A stretch of DNA of 64,000 bases. It comes from Kribbella catacumbae DSM 19601 (lineage in GTDB: Bacteria; Actinomycetota; Actinomycetes; Propionibacteriales; Kribbellaceae). Location: assembly GCF_000372465.1 (NCBI RefSeq), contig NZ_AQUZ01000018.1, positions 62,001 to 126,000 of the forward strand, given 5' to 3'. Positions within the stretch are counted from its first letter, which is position 1. Each line of letters begins with the position of its first letter. A program made the position numbers and the translations under genes. The notes under the pieces were generated by a model. That model saw only the letters and a list, made by a program, of their open reading frames with translations. It was not told the origin of the DNA and searched no databases. This document shows positions 23,289 to 31,865 of the stretch, piece after piece.

Positions 23289-24260
23289 CTAGACCAGGTC
23301 GTTGCGGTAGAAGAGGTTGGCTCGGCGGTCGCCGCTGACGCCCGACGCGAAGCCGAAGTACAGGCGGGCGGTCGCGTCGGTCGAGCCGTAGACCGCCATC
23401 CCCTCGGCCTCGCGGTAGGTCAGGCTCTTCCCGGCCAGGGTCAGGAACGAGTCCACGATCTTCCCGGCGTTGATGTCGTAGGCCCACAGTTTCGAGTTGG
23501 CCTTGGTCTCGTCCGGCTCGCCGGGATAGGCCGTGCCCTCCCAGAAGTAGCAGTACGAGCCGTAGAGCGCCCAGCCCTGGAAGGCGACACCCGCAGTCAA
23601 AGTCGGCTGCTTGAAGGACGCGAGCACGGTCGAGTAGTCCCCAGCGGACGCTGCGGCGAGGTCGTAGACATTGATGCGCATGCCGTCGGGCGACGAGTGG
23701 CGTACGCCGAGCCGGCCGTACCGCTGGTCCACCGCGGGCGTGAAGACGCTGCCGCCCGCGACCGGCTTCCACTTCGTCACCGAGGACGAACTCAGGGTGG
23801 CGCCGTTCTTCCACGGGAACCGGCAGATCTGACGTCCCCGCCCGTTCGCGGTGTCCACGTCCGTCTCGGTCCAGATGTACGTCGTACTGCCGACCGCCTG
23901 GGCGCCGATCGAGACGGCATGGCCGAAGCCGTTCAGGTACATGTGGCCGAGCACGGTCCCCGAGAAGCTCAGCTGGCTGAGTGTCAGGTCACCGCTGTTG
24001 GCCGGCGTGCCTGATCTGAGCTGGCCGGTGAACAGCCGGTTGTTCGGGGTGTCGAAGGCGAACGACTGCATCACCGTCGGACCCCACAGCGGCTTGCTGC
24101 GGAAGAACTCGTTGGTTGTCGCGCTCATCTTGAACCGCTTGGTGGCGGGCAGCGCGGCAGCACGGACAGGGCGGGCGGAGGCGGTGGGAAGGCCGAGGGA
24201 ACCGGCGGCGACAAGCGCACCGGCTCCCGCGAGCAGTCCACGGCGGGAGAGGTTGTCCAT
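23289..24260 (-). CDS. Tat-exported P68 RBP/TagC-like beta-propeller protein
   Basis: 323 residues. A twin-arginine signal (LSRRGLLAGAGALVAAGSLG) leads into a repetitive beta-rich domain: KPLWGPTVMQSFAFDTPNNRLFTGQL, GHMYLNGFGHAVSIG, TYIWTETDVDTANGRGR (in pieces), FQGWALYGSYCYFWEG, YREAEGMAVYG. This matches the propeller found in phage receptor-binding proteins and TagC-like teichoic-acid-related proteins. It is probably an extracellular carbohydrate-binding or polymer-modifying protein; catalytic residues are not evident. It ends 4 bases after upp, convergent. Confidence 0.72.
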   Translation of the reverse strand: MDNLSRRGLLAGAGALVAAGSLGLPTASARPVRAAALPATKRFKMSATTNEFFRSKPLWGPTVMQSFAFDTPNNRLFTGQLRSGTPANSGDLTLSQLSFSGTVLGHMYLNGFGHAVSIGAQAVGSTTYIWTETDVDTANGRGRQICRFPWKNGATLSSSSVTKWKPVAGGSVFTPAVDQRYGRLGVRHSSPDGMRINVYDLAAASAGDYSTVLASFKQPTLTAGVAFQGWALYGSYCYFWEGTAYPGEPDETKANSKLWAYDINAGKIVDSFLTLAGKSLTYREAEGMAVYGSTDATARLYFGFASGVSGDRRANLFYRNDLV

Positions 24261-24339
24261 ACCGGTCGACGGTAAGTGACTTACCGAGAACTGTCAGTAG
24301 CTCGAACAATAGTTTCTGGGAACTACTCACGAACTCCCG

Positions 24340-25254
24340 TTAGAACGCGTACGGGTAGCCCGACCAGTCGGCCGGCCGCTTCTCCAGGAAGGAGTCGCGC
24401 CCCTCGGCCGCCTCGTCCGTGCCGTAGGCCAGCCGGGTCGCCTCGCCGGCGAAGATCTGCTGGCCGACCAGGCCGTCGTCGATCAGGTTGAACGAGTACT
24501 TCAGCATCCGCTGCGCGGTCGGCGACTTCGCGCAGATCTTCCGGCCCCACTCCAGCGCGACGGCTTCCAGCTCCGCGTGCGGCACGACCTTGTTGACCAT
24601 GCCCATCCGGTAGGCGTCCTCGGCGGAGTACTCGTCGCCCAGGAAGAAGATCTCGCGGGCGAACTTCTGCCCGACCTGCCGGGCCAGGTACGCCGATCCG
24701 AACCCGCCGTCGAAGGAGGCGACATCCGCGTCGGTCTGCTTGAACCGCGCGTGCTCGGCCGAGGCCAGCGTCAGGTCGCAGACGACATGCAGGCTGTGCC
24801 CGCCGCCGGCCGCCCAGCCCGGTACGACGCAGATGACGACCTTCGGCATGAAGCGGATCAGCCGCTGCACCTCTAGGATGTGCAGCCGGCCGGCCTTGGC
24901 AGGATCGATCGTGTCGGCCGTGGTGCCCTCGGCGTACTTGTACCCGTCCTTGCCCCGGATCCGCTGGTCGCCGCCGGAGCAGAACGCCCAGCCGCCGTCG
25001 CGCGGGGACGGGCCGTTGCCGGTGATCAGCACGCAGCCGACGTCGGACGACATCCGCGCGTGGTCGAGCACCCGGTACAGCTCGTCGACCGTCTGCGGCC
25101 GGAACGCGTTGCGTACCTCGGGCCGGTTGAACGCGATCCGGACCACCCCGGCATCCACCGAGCGGTGGTAGGTGAGGTCGGTCAGGTCGAACCCGTCGAC
25201 CTGCTTCCAGACCGACGGGTCGAAAATCTCGGAGATCTGCGCGGGATCAGTCAC
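24340..25254 (-). CDS. menB: 1,4-dihydroxy-2-naphthoyl-CoA synthase
   Basis: 304 residues, crotonase fold. MenB-specific features: IAFNRPEVRNAFRPQTVDEL, GDQRIRGKDGYKY (the long loop absent from generic enoyl-CoA hydratases), the oxyanion region VVPGWAAGGGHSLHVVCDLTLAS, DADVASFDGGFGSAYLARQVG, and the C-terminal SFLEKRPADWSGYPY. It cyclises o-succinylbenzoyl-CoA in menaquinone synthesis. GTG 25254 is the first start in frame and gives the usual actinobacterial length. No other men genes are in the window. Confidence 0.95.
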   Translation of the reverse strand: MTDPAQISEIFDPSVWKQVDGFDLTDLTYHRSVDAGVVRIAFNRPEVRNAFRPQTVDELYRVLDHARMSSDVGCVLITGNGPSPRDGGWAFCSGGDQRIRGKDGYKYAEGTTADTIDPAKAGRLHILEVQRLIRFMPKVVICVVPGWAAGGGHSLHVVCDLTLASAEHARFKQTDADVASFDGGFGSAYLARQVGQKFAREIFFLGDEYSAEDAYRMGMVNKVVPHAELEAVALEWGRKICAKSPTAQRMLKYSFNLIDDGLVGQQIFAGEATRLAYGTDEAAEGRDSFLEKRPADWSGYPYAF

Positions 25255-25283
25255 TCCGCGAGCATATTCAGAGCTCGCAAGGC

Positions 25284-26297
25284 TCAGCGCTGCCGGGTGC
25301 TCTCCCGCAGGACGACCTCAGCCGGGAACGTCTCGGTCTGCGGCTCGCCACCCTCGACCGCCAACTCCAGCGCCCGGCGGCCCATCTGCTCCAGCGGCAA
25401 CCGCACAGTGGTCAGCCCGGGCCAGACGTCCCGCAGCGTCGCGATGTCGTCGAAGCCCGCGACAGACAGCTCCCCCGGTACGTCGACCCCGCGCGCCCGC
25501 AGCGCCGACATGGCACCGACCGCCATCACGTCGTTGACGGCGAAGAGACAGTCGAGATCCGCCTTGCTGTCAAGGAGCTCCAGCGCCGCCGCATGTCCAC
25601 CGTCACGAGTGAACTCACCGGCCTGTACTGCGACCGGCTCCAGCCCCGACTCGGCCAGCCCGGCCACGAACCCGTCACGCCGGTCCCGAGCCGTCGCCAG
25701 CCCTTCCGGACCACCCAGTACGCCGAACTTGCGCAACCCGAGACCCACCAGCGACCGGGCCAGCTCGGCCGCGCCGGCCCGGTTGTCCGGCTCGATCGTG
25801 TGGGCGGGCATGCCTGCCTGGCTGACCAGGGCCAGCCCCGCACCGGAGTTCAGGAAGGTCTCGATCTCGGTCGCCGTCCGGGCCAGCCCTTCGGCGTCGG
25901 TCCGGCGCGAGCCGATCATCACCGCGGCCCGGGCCCGCTGAGCGCGCAAGGACGAGAGGTAGGCAATCTCACGGTCGGCGTCACGGAACGTGCTGGCCAT
26001 CATCACCAGCAGGCCGCGCTCGTCGGCGGCCCGCATCACGCCGTTCGCGATCGCCGCGAAGTACGGGTCCTCGATGTCGTGGACGAGGATGCCGACCACG
26101 TTGGTCGACGATTTCGCCAGTGCCTGCGCCTGGGCGTTCGGCGTGTAGCCGAGCGCCGCCGCGGCGTCCCGGACGCGTTCCTGCAGCTCCGGGCGTGGCA
26201 CCCGGTCGCCGCCGTTCAGCACGCGTGAAGCGGTCGCCACGGACACGCCCGCGCGCTGCGCCACATCGAGCAGTGTGACTGGTGCTCGCAGGTTCAT
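25284..26297 (-). CDS. LacI-family transcriptional regulator
   Basis: 337 residues from ATG 26297 (site GGTGGGCAAAGCG). The helix-turn-helix is VTLLDVAQRAGVSVATASRVLNGG (split here for length), followed by the hinge helix NAQAQALAKSSTNVVGILV and a periplasmic-binding-like sensor (DPYFAAIANGVMRAADERG ... CLFAVNDVMAVGAMSALRARG). It should be a sugar-responsive repressor. Its target is unclear; the divergent S15 peptidase gene is 147 bases away, and two GAAA-N4-TTTC operators occur further along the window (36989 and 40739). Confidence 0.9.
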   Translation of the reverse strand: MNLRAPVTLLDVAQRAGVSVATASRVLNGGDRVPRPELQERVRDAAAALGYTPNAQAQALAKSSTNVVGILVHDIEDPYFAAIANGVMRAADERGLLVMMASTFRDADREIAYLSSLRAQRARAAVMIGSRRTDAEGLARTATEIETFLNSGAGLALVSQAGMPAHTIEPDNRAGAAELARSLVGLGLRKFGVLGGPEGLATARDRRDGFVAGLAESGLEPVAVQAGEFTRDGGHAAALELLDSKADLDCLFAVNDVMAVGAMSALRARGVDVPGELSVAGFDDIATLRDVWPGLTTVRLPLEQMGRRALELAVEGGEPQTETFPAEVVLRESTRQR

Positions 26298-26395
26298 CGC
26301 TTTGCCCACCTTCCGTACATCTCCCCCTGGGTGGCGGTCACACTATCGGAAGTGGCGCCGGCATCACCCTGTGTGGCTGTGATGTGGCCGGGAAT

Positions 26396-26406
26396 GTTCT
26401 CAGAAC
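26396..26406. promoter_or_regulatory. Palindrome in the lacI/S15 peptidase divergent region
   Basis: GTTCT-C-AGAAC, a perfect 5-base palindrome, 38 bases before the peptidase ATG. A TAGCCT box (26431-26436) lies 8 bases before that ATG, so the palindrome falls near its -35 position. Likely operator; regulator unknown. Confidence 0.4.
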
Positions 26407-26444
26407 CTGGCTTTGCGGCGCTGGAATGACTAGCCTTCCCAGCC

Positions 26445-28454
26445 ATGACGACCGTCCGCGCCAGGGTGCTCCTCCTGGCTTCGTCCACCGCGCTGTTAGG
26501 CCTGAGTACCGTCACCGGTACTGCGGCTGCCGCGCCGGCGCCGGACGGGGTCTTCGGGGGTTTCGCTGCCCCGGAGAGCACGGAGCAGAGCTCTGAAACG
26601 GCCCCGGCGCCGGATGCGGATCAGCCCGGAACGCGGGCCGCGGACTCCGACGTACCGCCGAACGTGGACCCGGGCAAGCGCAGTACGCAGCCGGTCTACG
26701 ACTACGCCAACGCGATCCGTGAGTCCGTGTACGTCGATACCACCATGGACACCGACTCCGACGGCAGCAACGACGTGATCGCGGTCGACATCGTCCGCCC
26801 CCGCGAGACCGCCGCGGCCGGCCGCAAGATCCCGGTCATCATGGACGCCTCGCCGTACTACTCCTGCTGCGGACGCGGCAACGAGAGCGAGAAGAAGACC
26901 TACGACGAGAACGGCGACATCCAGAAGATGCCGCTGTTCTACGACAACTACTTCGTCCCGCGCGGGTACGCGATGGTCGGCGTCGACATCGTCGGCACCA
27001 ACCGCTCCACCGGCTGCGGCGACGTCGGCGGCAAGGACGAGATCGACTCGGTGGTCGCGGTGATCGACTGGCTGAACGGCCGCAACACCGCCAGTACCGC
27101 CGACGGCGCGCCCGTCCGGGCGACCTGGACCACCGGCTCGGTCGGGATGATCGGCAAGTCCTACGACGGCACGCTGGCCAACGGCGTGGCCGCGACCGGA
27201 GTCCGCGGGCTGAAGACGATCGTGCCGATCTCGGCGATCTCCTCGTGGTACGACTACTCCCGCTCCGGCGGCGTACCGTACTCGGTCGACTACATGCCCT
27301 GGCTCGCCGACTACGTCGGTCACAAGACGCCGGCCTGCGCCGCGGTGCGCGCCGACCTGGGTGAGCAGGACGACGACGAGACCGGCGACTACACGAGCTT
27401 CTGGGCCGAGCGCGACTACCTGAAGGACGCGCGCAAGGTGAAGGCCTCGGTCTTCGTGACCCACGGCCTGAGCGACTACAACGTGCAGACCAACCACTTC
27501 GCGCAATGGTGGACCGCGCTGGCCAAGAACGGCGTACCGCGCAAGATCTGGCTCGGCCTGGAAGACCACGTGGACCCGTTCGAGTTCCGCCGCGACGAGT
27601 GGGTGGAAGAGCTGCACAAGTGGTTCGACTTCTGGCTGCAAGGCCTGCAGAACAACGTGATGCGCGAGCCGATCGCGACCGTCGAGACCGCTCCGGACGA
27701 GTGGAAGAACTACAGCACCTGGCCGGCCACGCAGAAGACCGTGCCGGTCCCGCTGTCGGCCGGCAAGCTCGGCGCGTTCGGCAAGGGGTCCGTCTCCATC
27801 ACCGACGAGCCGTCGCTGACCGAGGACGACATCGTGGCCACGCCGTCGGCGGTGATCGCCGGGCGGCAGATGTTCTTGTCCGCACCGCTGCCGGCGGCGA
27901 TCCGGGTCAGCGGCACCCCGACGGTGACGCTGCGGGTCAAGTCCGATTCGCCGACCACGCCGGTGACCGCACGCCTGGTCGAGTACGGCGAAGCCGAGCG
28001 GTACTCAGGGATCCGGCGTACCGACACCTCGACCTGCGAAGGCTCGAGCGTCGACTACGACGACTCCTGCTACTTCACGGTCGAGAAGCAGACCGCGGAG
28101 AGCGACCACGGCATCGTCAGCCGCGGTTGGGGCGACGCCGCGCACAGCAACTCACTGAGCAAGCCGAAGCCGCTGACACCAGGCAAGTGGTCAACCGTCA
28201 CCGTGCCACTGCGCGCTCAGGACCAGGTGATCCCGAAGGGCCGCGTGCTCGGCCTCGCGGTGACCTTGAGCGACACCGAGTGGACCACCCCCAACGACAC
28301 CGGCGCGACCATCGACATCGACCTGGCCAACAGCAAGCTGAACCTGCCGATCACCGTCGGCAAGGTCAACCCACCGACCGCCAAGGCCGCGCCCCTCGAG
28401 GTCACCATCAACACCCCGAGCGAACGCCCAGACCTCCACGACCCGAAGAACTAA
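26445..28454 (+). CDS. Secreted S15 family Xaa-Pro dipeptidyl-peptidase-like hydrolase
   Basis: 669 residues. Signal peptide RARVLLLASSTALLGLSTVTG. CocE/NonD alpha/beta-hydrolase core: VPIMDASPYYSCCG-like start, the nucleophile elbow SVGMIGKSYDGTLANG (GKSYDG), then a helical cap; the His comes in IWLGLEDHVDPFEFRRDEW and the Asp in FVTHGLSDYNVQTN. The C-terminal ~220 residues are the X-Pro_CN jelly roll typical of S15 enzymes (SAPLPAAIRVSGTPTVTLRV, KWSTVTVPLRAQDQVI). It would cleave X-Pro dipeptides or esters outside the cell. Possibly leaderless. Confidence 0.88.
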   Translation: MTTVRARVLLLASSTALLGLSTVTGTAAAAPAPDGVFGGFAAPESTEQSSETAPAPDADQPGTRAADSDVPPNVDPGKRSTQPVYDYANAIRESVYVDTTMDTDSDGSNDVIAVDIVRPRETAAAGRKIPVIMDASPYYSCCGRGNESEKKTYDENGDIQKMPLFYDNYFVPRGYAMVGVDIVGTNRSTGCGDVGGKDEIDSVVAVIDWLNGRNTASTADGAPVRATWTTGSVGMIGKSYDGTLANGVAATGVRGLKTIVPISAISSWYDYSRSGGVPYSVDYMPWLADYVGHKTPACAAVRADLGEQDDDETGDYTSFWAERDYLKDARKVKASVFVTHGLSDYNVQTNHFAQWWTALAKNGVPRKIWLGLEDHVDPFEFRRDEWVEELHKWFDFWLQGLQNNVMREPIATVETAPDEWKNYSTWPATQKTVPVPLSAGKLGAFGKGSVSITDEPSLTEDDIVATPSAVIAGRQMFLSAPLPAAIRVSGTPTVTLRVKSDSPTTPVTARLVEYGEAERYSGIRRTDTSTCEGSSVDYDDSCYFTVEKQTAESDHGIVSRGWGDAAHSNSLSKPKPLTPGKWSTVTVPLRAQDQVIPKGRVLGLAVTLSDTEWTTPNDTGATIDIDLANSKLNLPITVGKVNPPTAKAAPLEVTINTPSERPDLHDPKN

Positions 28455-28913
28455 CCGGCGATTGGGCTTGCCGTGTGGGGTTCAATCCCACGCGACCTCC
28501 GATGCCCGCTCCTGGGGTTGCTCCACGCGCCCTGTTGCACCGGGTTGAGCGACGAAAGATTCTCCGACTCCTGTGCGATGCCCGCCAACGCTTGTCGCGG
28601 TAGCCGTGTTGCAGCCGGAGTTCGTGATGGCCAGGATCCATTGCCTGCCTGCACGCCAGTTGGTATCCGGTGTGGCTGGGAGTTGGAGTTTGGGGAGGAT
28701 TTTCGCTGGACCTGAGGCGGATTTTGGCCCGATCCGGGGGTATCTTCCTCCCCGAACGGCAGGGGCTGGGCGACGTTGGGCACGGGGTGGGCGCGGTTCG
28801 GCCGGTTGGGGTGGCTGGGCGGTGCTCAAGGTCGGGTGGAGGCCATCTGCCGCTGGGGGCGGAAGGCGGTCGAACGCGCTCGCGACGTACGAGAGCGCGT
28901 GGGATCAACTGCG
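28455..28913. other. 459-base intergenic region without a convincing gene
   Basis: ORFs here are short, very Arg/Pro rich and lack family patterns. The segment GTGGGGTTCAATCCCAC (28475-28491) looks like a tRNA T arm, but no anticodon or acceptor partner exists. The far end (28866-28907) resembles part of the gap on the other side of the AraC gene (30128-30170); both contain CGCGACGwasGAGAGCGCGTGGG, so a diverged short repeat may flank that gene. Confidence 0.5.
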
Positions 28914-29846
28914 CTAGCTCGGAGTACCATCGGCGACGAAGTGCATGGGGTCACCGAAGCCGAGGTCGTTGATTCCTGCGGTGTAGAAGGCGCCGATCAG
29001 CAAGGATCGGCGGTGGGCGGCGAAGGTCAGTACGTGCGCGACCATCCCGCCGTAGGTGAAGACGCGCGGCGGTTCACACGTGATGTCGACGAAGCTGTCG
29101 TCGAAACGACCCTCTTCGTTCAGCCGATTCACCAGCACCACGAACCGCGAACCCGCCTCCGCATGCCGACTGCGCAACTCGGCGATCGGCGTGGTCACGT
29201 CGCGTCCACACTCCGGCACTTGGAACGGCCGGTCCTCCACCGACGCCAGCCACATCTCCTCCTGCCAGACCAGCCGATCCAGCAGATACCGGATCGACAC
29301 GTCGTCGTCTATCCCTTCCACCGACAGCTCGATCGGCTTGTCCAGCTCCACGGCCGGCAGCCGGCTCCCTCGCTCGATCAGCTCCCCGGTGAGCCAGACG
29401 TGATGCTCGACCATCCTGACCAGTACGTCCATCCCTCTCGTCTCCTTCTGAGCGGGCAGGCGCAAACCTGCCGGTGGCTGGAAATGAACTCCACTCGGCG
29501 CCGACAGAAAGAACCGCCGCGACGGCTCCCGCCGCCACACTCGCGGCGACATCCCGAACGCCCTGCTGAACGCCCGCGTAAAGGCCTCATGCGACCCGTA
29601 CCCCGCCTCGATCGCCAACTCGAGCACCCCGGCATCCCCCGCCAACAACCGGTACGCCGCCCGCTCAAGCAACAACCGCCGCCGAAACGCAGACGGCGAC
29701 TCACCCGCCACAGCCGCAATCACCCGATCGCAATGCGACCGCGACAAATGCACCCGCTCAGCCAGATCGCACCCCGTCGTATCCGGCTCGTCGAGGCTGT
29801 CCGCAACCGCGGCGACAAAGCCAGCAAACACATCCGTGGAGTTCAT
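28914..29846 (-). CDS. AraC-type HTH regulator fused to a DinB-like domain
   Basis: 310 residues. The AraC DNA-binding part is at the N-terminus: LAERVHLSRSHCDRVIAAV (first helix-turn-helix) and ELAIEAGYGSHEAFTRAFSRAFGMSPRVWRR (second, split over residues 75-110). The rest (VRMVEHHVWLTGELIERGSRL ... GGMVAHVLTFAAHRRSLLIG) has the helical-bundle and spaced-His character of DinB/MDMPI-type domains. The arrangement, HTH first and an enzyme-like bundle after, is the AraC-DinB fusion seen in actinobacteria; ligand and targets unknown. ATG 29846 is the only sensible start. Confidence 0.75.
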   Translation of the reverse strand: MNSTDVFAGFVAAVADSLDEPDTTGCDLAERVHLSRSHCDRVIAAVAGESPSAFRRRLLLERAAYRLLAGDAGVLELAIEAGYGSHEAFTRAFSRAFGMSPRVWRREPSRRFFLSAPSGVHFQPPAGLRLPAQKETRGMDVLVRMVEHHVWLTGELIERGSRLPAVELDKPIELSVEGIDDDVSIRYLLDRLVWQEEMWLASVEDRPFQVPECGRDVTTPIAELRSRHAEAGSRFVVLVNRLNEEGRFDDSFVDITCEPPRVFTYGGMVAHVLTFAAHRRSLLIGAFYTAGINDLGFGDPMHFVADGTPS

Positions 29847-29940
29847 ACCTCCACTGTGACCGACCCCGGGCTGCCCCGACTTGATCGATTTCGCTCAACC
29901 ACCGACGCGGCCTCATGAGGAGTGAGCGAGTCGCGGATGC

Positions 29941-30030
29941 TGTCCCGACCGACAGGACATAGTGCGATTTTCGGGTCGCGCAAACGCTTGCCCGGGTCAA
30001 TTCGAGGACTATGTCCTGTCGGTCGGGACA
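29941..30030. repeat. Long perfect inverted repeat (23-base arms)
   Basis: TGTCCCGACCGACAGGACAT (29941-29960, continuing AGT to 29963) is exactly complementary to ACTATGTCCTGTCGGTCGGGACA-type sequence at 30008-30030. The arms are 23 bases with a 44-base centre. The right arm can instead form its own hairpin GTCCTGTC-GGTCGG-GACAGGAC (30013-30034). It is in the 457-base gap 29847-30303 between the AraC and PadR genes, where no protein-coding frame is convincing. It could be a MITE-like element, a transcription barrier or a structured RNA. Confidence 0.8.
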
Positions 30031-30199
30031 GGACACCCACCGCATCACGCCTCGCCAACCTGGCCGACCACCCACACGTGGTCAAACCGCGCGACGCAGG
30101 AGCGCAAACACCCGGTGGGCGGGAGCGCTCGACCAAGCACGCGACGAAGGAGAGCGCGTGGGGAACACCCAGCACCTGACGCTTCGGGGTGAAACAGGA

Positions 30200-30227
30200 T
30201 TGCGGAGTACTCTGCGGTGTGTAGTAG
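30200..30227 (+). promoter_or_regulatory. Probable promoter/PadR box
   Basis: TTGCGG (30200-30205), 16 bases, TAGTAG (30222-30227). The spacer and -10 hold AGTACTC ... GTAGTA symmetry of the kind PadR-family regulators bind, suggesting autoregulation of the downstream padR-type gene. Confidence 0.45.
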
Positions 30228-30303
30228 TGTGGTCGGCAGAGCACCGCGGGATCGGTCTGAGGGGTCCGGTCTCGCGGTGCACCTAATGGAGGTGGTGGAG
30301 GCG

Positions 30304-30630
30304 ATGGACCCGAGTCAGCTGCTCAAGGGCGTGCTCGATCTGGCCGTCCTGGCTGTGCTGCGCGATGCGGACGGCTACGGCTACGACGTACTGCGCCGGT
30401 TGCGCGCGGCCGGGCTCGAGGACGTCGCCGACGCCTCGGTGTACGGGACGTTGCGGCGGCTGTTCGCGGCCGGCGCGCTGACGTCGTACGTGCAGCCGAG
30501 TGAGGAAGGCCCGCACCGCAAGTACTACGGACTGAACAAGACCGGCTTGGACCTGCTCGCTCAGTCGACCAAGACGTGGAACCACTTCGCCGACACCATG
30601 TCGGTGTTGCTGCTCGAGGAGGCGGCGTGA
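30304..30630 (+). CDS. PadR-family transcriptional regulator
   Basis: 108 residues from ATG 30304 (after GGAGGTGGTGGAGGCG); upstream in-frame starts add non-family sequence. Typical PadR winged helix: DPSQLLKGVLDLAVLAVLRDADGYGYDV (start), VADASVYGTLRRLFAAGAL (recognition helix region), EEGPHRKYYGLNKTGLDLLAQ (wing). Its stop overlaps the next gene, a HAAS-domain membrane protein, by GTGA; PadR/HAAS pairs are a common module in which PadR represses the operon. Confidence 0.9.
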   Translation: MDPSQLLKGVLDLAVLAVLRDADGYGYDVLRRLRAAGLEDVADASVYGTLRRLFAAGALTSYVQPSEEGPHRKYYGLNKTGLDLLAQSTKTWNHFADTMSVLLLEEAA

Positions 30631-31850
30631 ACAGCACTCTGACCGGACCGGTCGCGACCTACCTGGCTCAGGTCAGGGCCGAGCTGAGCGACCTCCCGCC
30701 GGGCGAACTGGCCGACGTGCTCGACGATGTCAGCGGCCACCTGACCGAGGTCGCCGCTGAGTTCGAGGACGAGCCGACGGCCGCCTCACTGCAGGAGCGC
30801 CTCGGGACGCCGCAGCAGTACGCCGATGAGCTGCGCACCGCGGCCGGCTACCCGCCCCGCAAGGCGACCCCGAAGGAGAAGACCGGCGGCGAAACCGCGC
30901 TGCGCTGGGGCATTGCCGCCGCGATCGTCGGACCGTTCTTCGTGGTCATCGGCCTGGCCAACGGCACCGAGGAAACGCTGTTCTTCGGCGTGATCGGCCT
31001 GATCGCGTTGTTTGGCGCGGCGTACCTCGGGGTGCGGGCTCTGCGCGGCAGCAACCCGGAGGTCGTGCTGGAGACCCGACGCGGCCAGCAGGCCGCCGAG
31101 TCCATCCGCGGCATGCTCGATCAGGTCCCGCCGAACGTGCGGCACGAGCTCGTCACCATCGGCCAGCCTGTCTGGTGGGTGGCACGCGGCGTCGTCGGCG
31201 GCGGCGCGATCTTCGCCATGTCGGGGGCCTCTGCCGTCACGGTGGTCGGCGCCCTGGCCGGAGCCGCCGTCTCGGTCTGGATCGGCCGCAAGACGCAGCA
31301 GGATCGCCGCTGGCTCTGGTACGTCGTACCGCTGAACGTCATCGCGACCATCATCGTGCCGATCTGGCTGGCCTTCAGCTTCGTCGGCGGCACGTCGTCC
31401 GGAGTGTTCGGCAGTGGCGACGACTACTCCGCCAGCTCCGCCAGCTACCGCGAAAGCGGCCTGTGGCTGGATGGCAACCAGGTCGACAACATCTACCCGT
31501 TCGACGAGCAGGGCCGGCAGGTGAAGGTCCGGCTCTACGACCAGAGCGGCAACCCGATCAACCTGCCAGTGCAGGACTGCCGGATCAACACTCCCGAGAG
31601 CAACACGGATTCTGTCAGCAACACCTTCCCGCAGCGCACCATCACGGATGGCTACGGCTCCAGCGAGAACTGCAAGGACTCCGACAAGGCCCCCTTCGTA
31701 CCGCCGCCTGCCCCGGCGACGACACCCGCCACACCATCGGCGACCCCCACGCCGCCAGGCGCGAGCGTGACTCCGGGCAAGACACCCACCCCGACGCCGC
31801 CGACGTCGTCCAAGCCGGGCGTCACGCTGACGATCACCCCGACTCGCTGA
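30627..31850 (+). CDS. HAAS (DUF1700-like) domain membrane protein
   Basis: 407 residues from GTG 30627, in GTGA overlap with padR. The N-terminal helical HAAS domain (residues about 5-75: VATYLAQVRAELSDLPPGEL and FEDEPTAASLQERLGTPQQY, ADELRTAAGY) is followed by four to five membrane helices (WGIAAAIVGPFFVVIGLANG, FFGVIGLIALFGAAYLGV, GVVGGGAIFAMSGASAVTVV, VVPLNVIATIIVPIWLAFSF). A folded outer domain and a C-terminal Pro/Thr-rich tail complete it. The pair probably responds to membrane or envelope conditions; molecular function unknown. Confidence 0.8.
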   Translation: MNSTLTGPVATYLAQVRAELSDLPPGELADVLDDVSGHLTEVAAEFEDEPTAASLQERLGTPQQYADELRTAAGYPPRKATPKEKTGGETALRWGIAAAIVGPFFVVIGLANGTEETLFFGVIGLIALFGAAYLGVRALRGSNPEVVLETRRGQQAAESIRGMLDQVPPNVRHELVTIGQPVWWVARGVVGGGAIFAMSGASAVTVVGALAGAAVSVWIGRKTQQDRRWLWYVVPLNVIATIIVPIWLAFSFVGGTSSGVFGSGDDYSASSASYRESGLWLDGNQVDNIYPFDEQGRQVKVRLYDQSGNPINLPVQDCRINTPESNTDSVSNTFPQRTITDGYGSSENCKDSDKAPFVPPPAPATTPATPSATPTPPGASVTPGKTPTPTPPTSSKPGVTLTITPTR

Positions 31851-31865
31851 TCCAATAACGCTGGG

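Noticed and set aside
28475..28491. tRNA-like T arm GTGGGGTTCAATCCCAC
   Set aside because: No anticodon arm, D arm or matching acceptor strand upstream; could be a fragment or attachment-site relic but no integrase is nearby.
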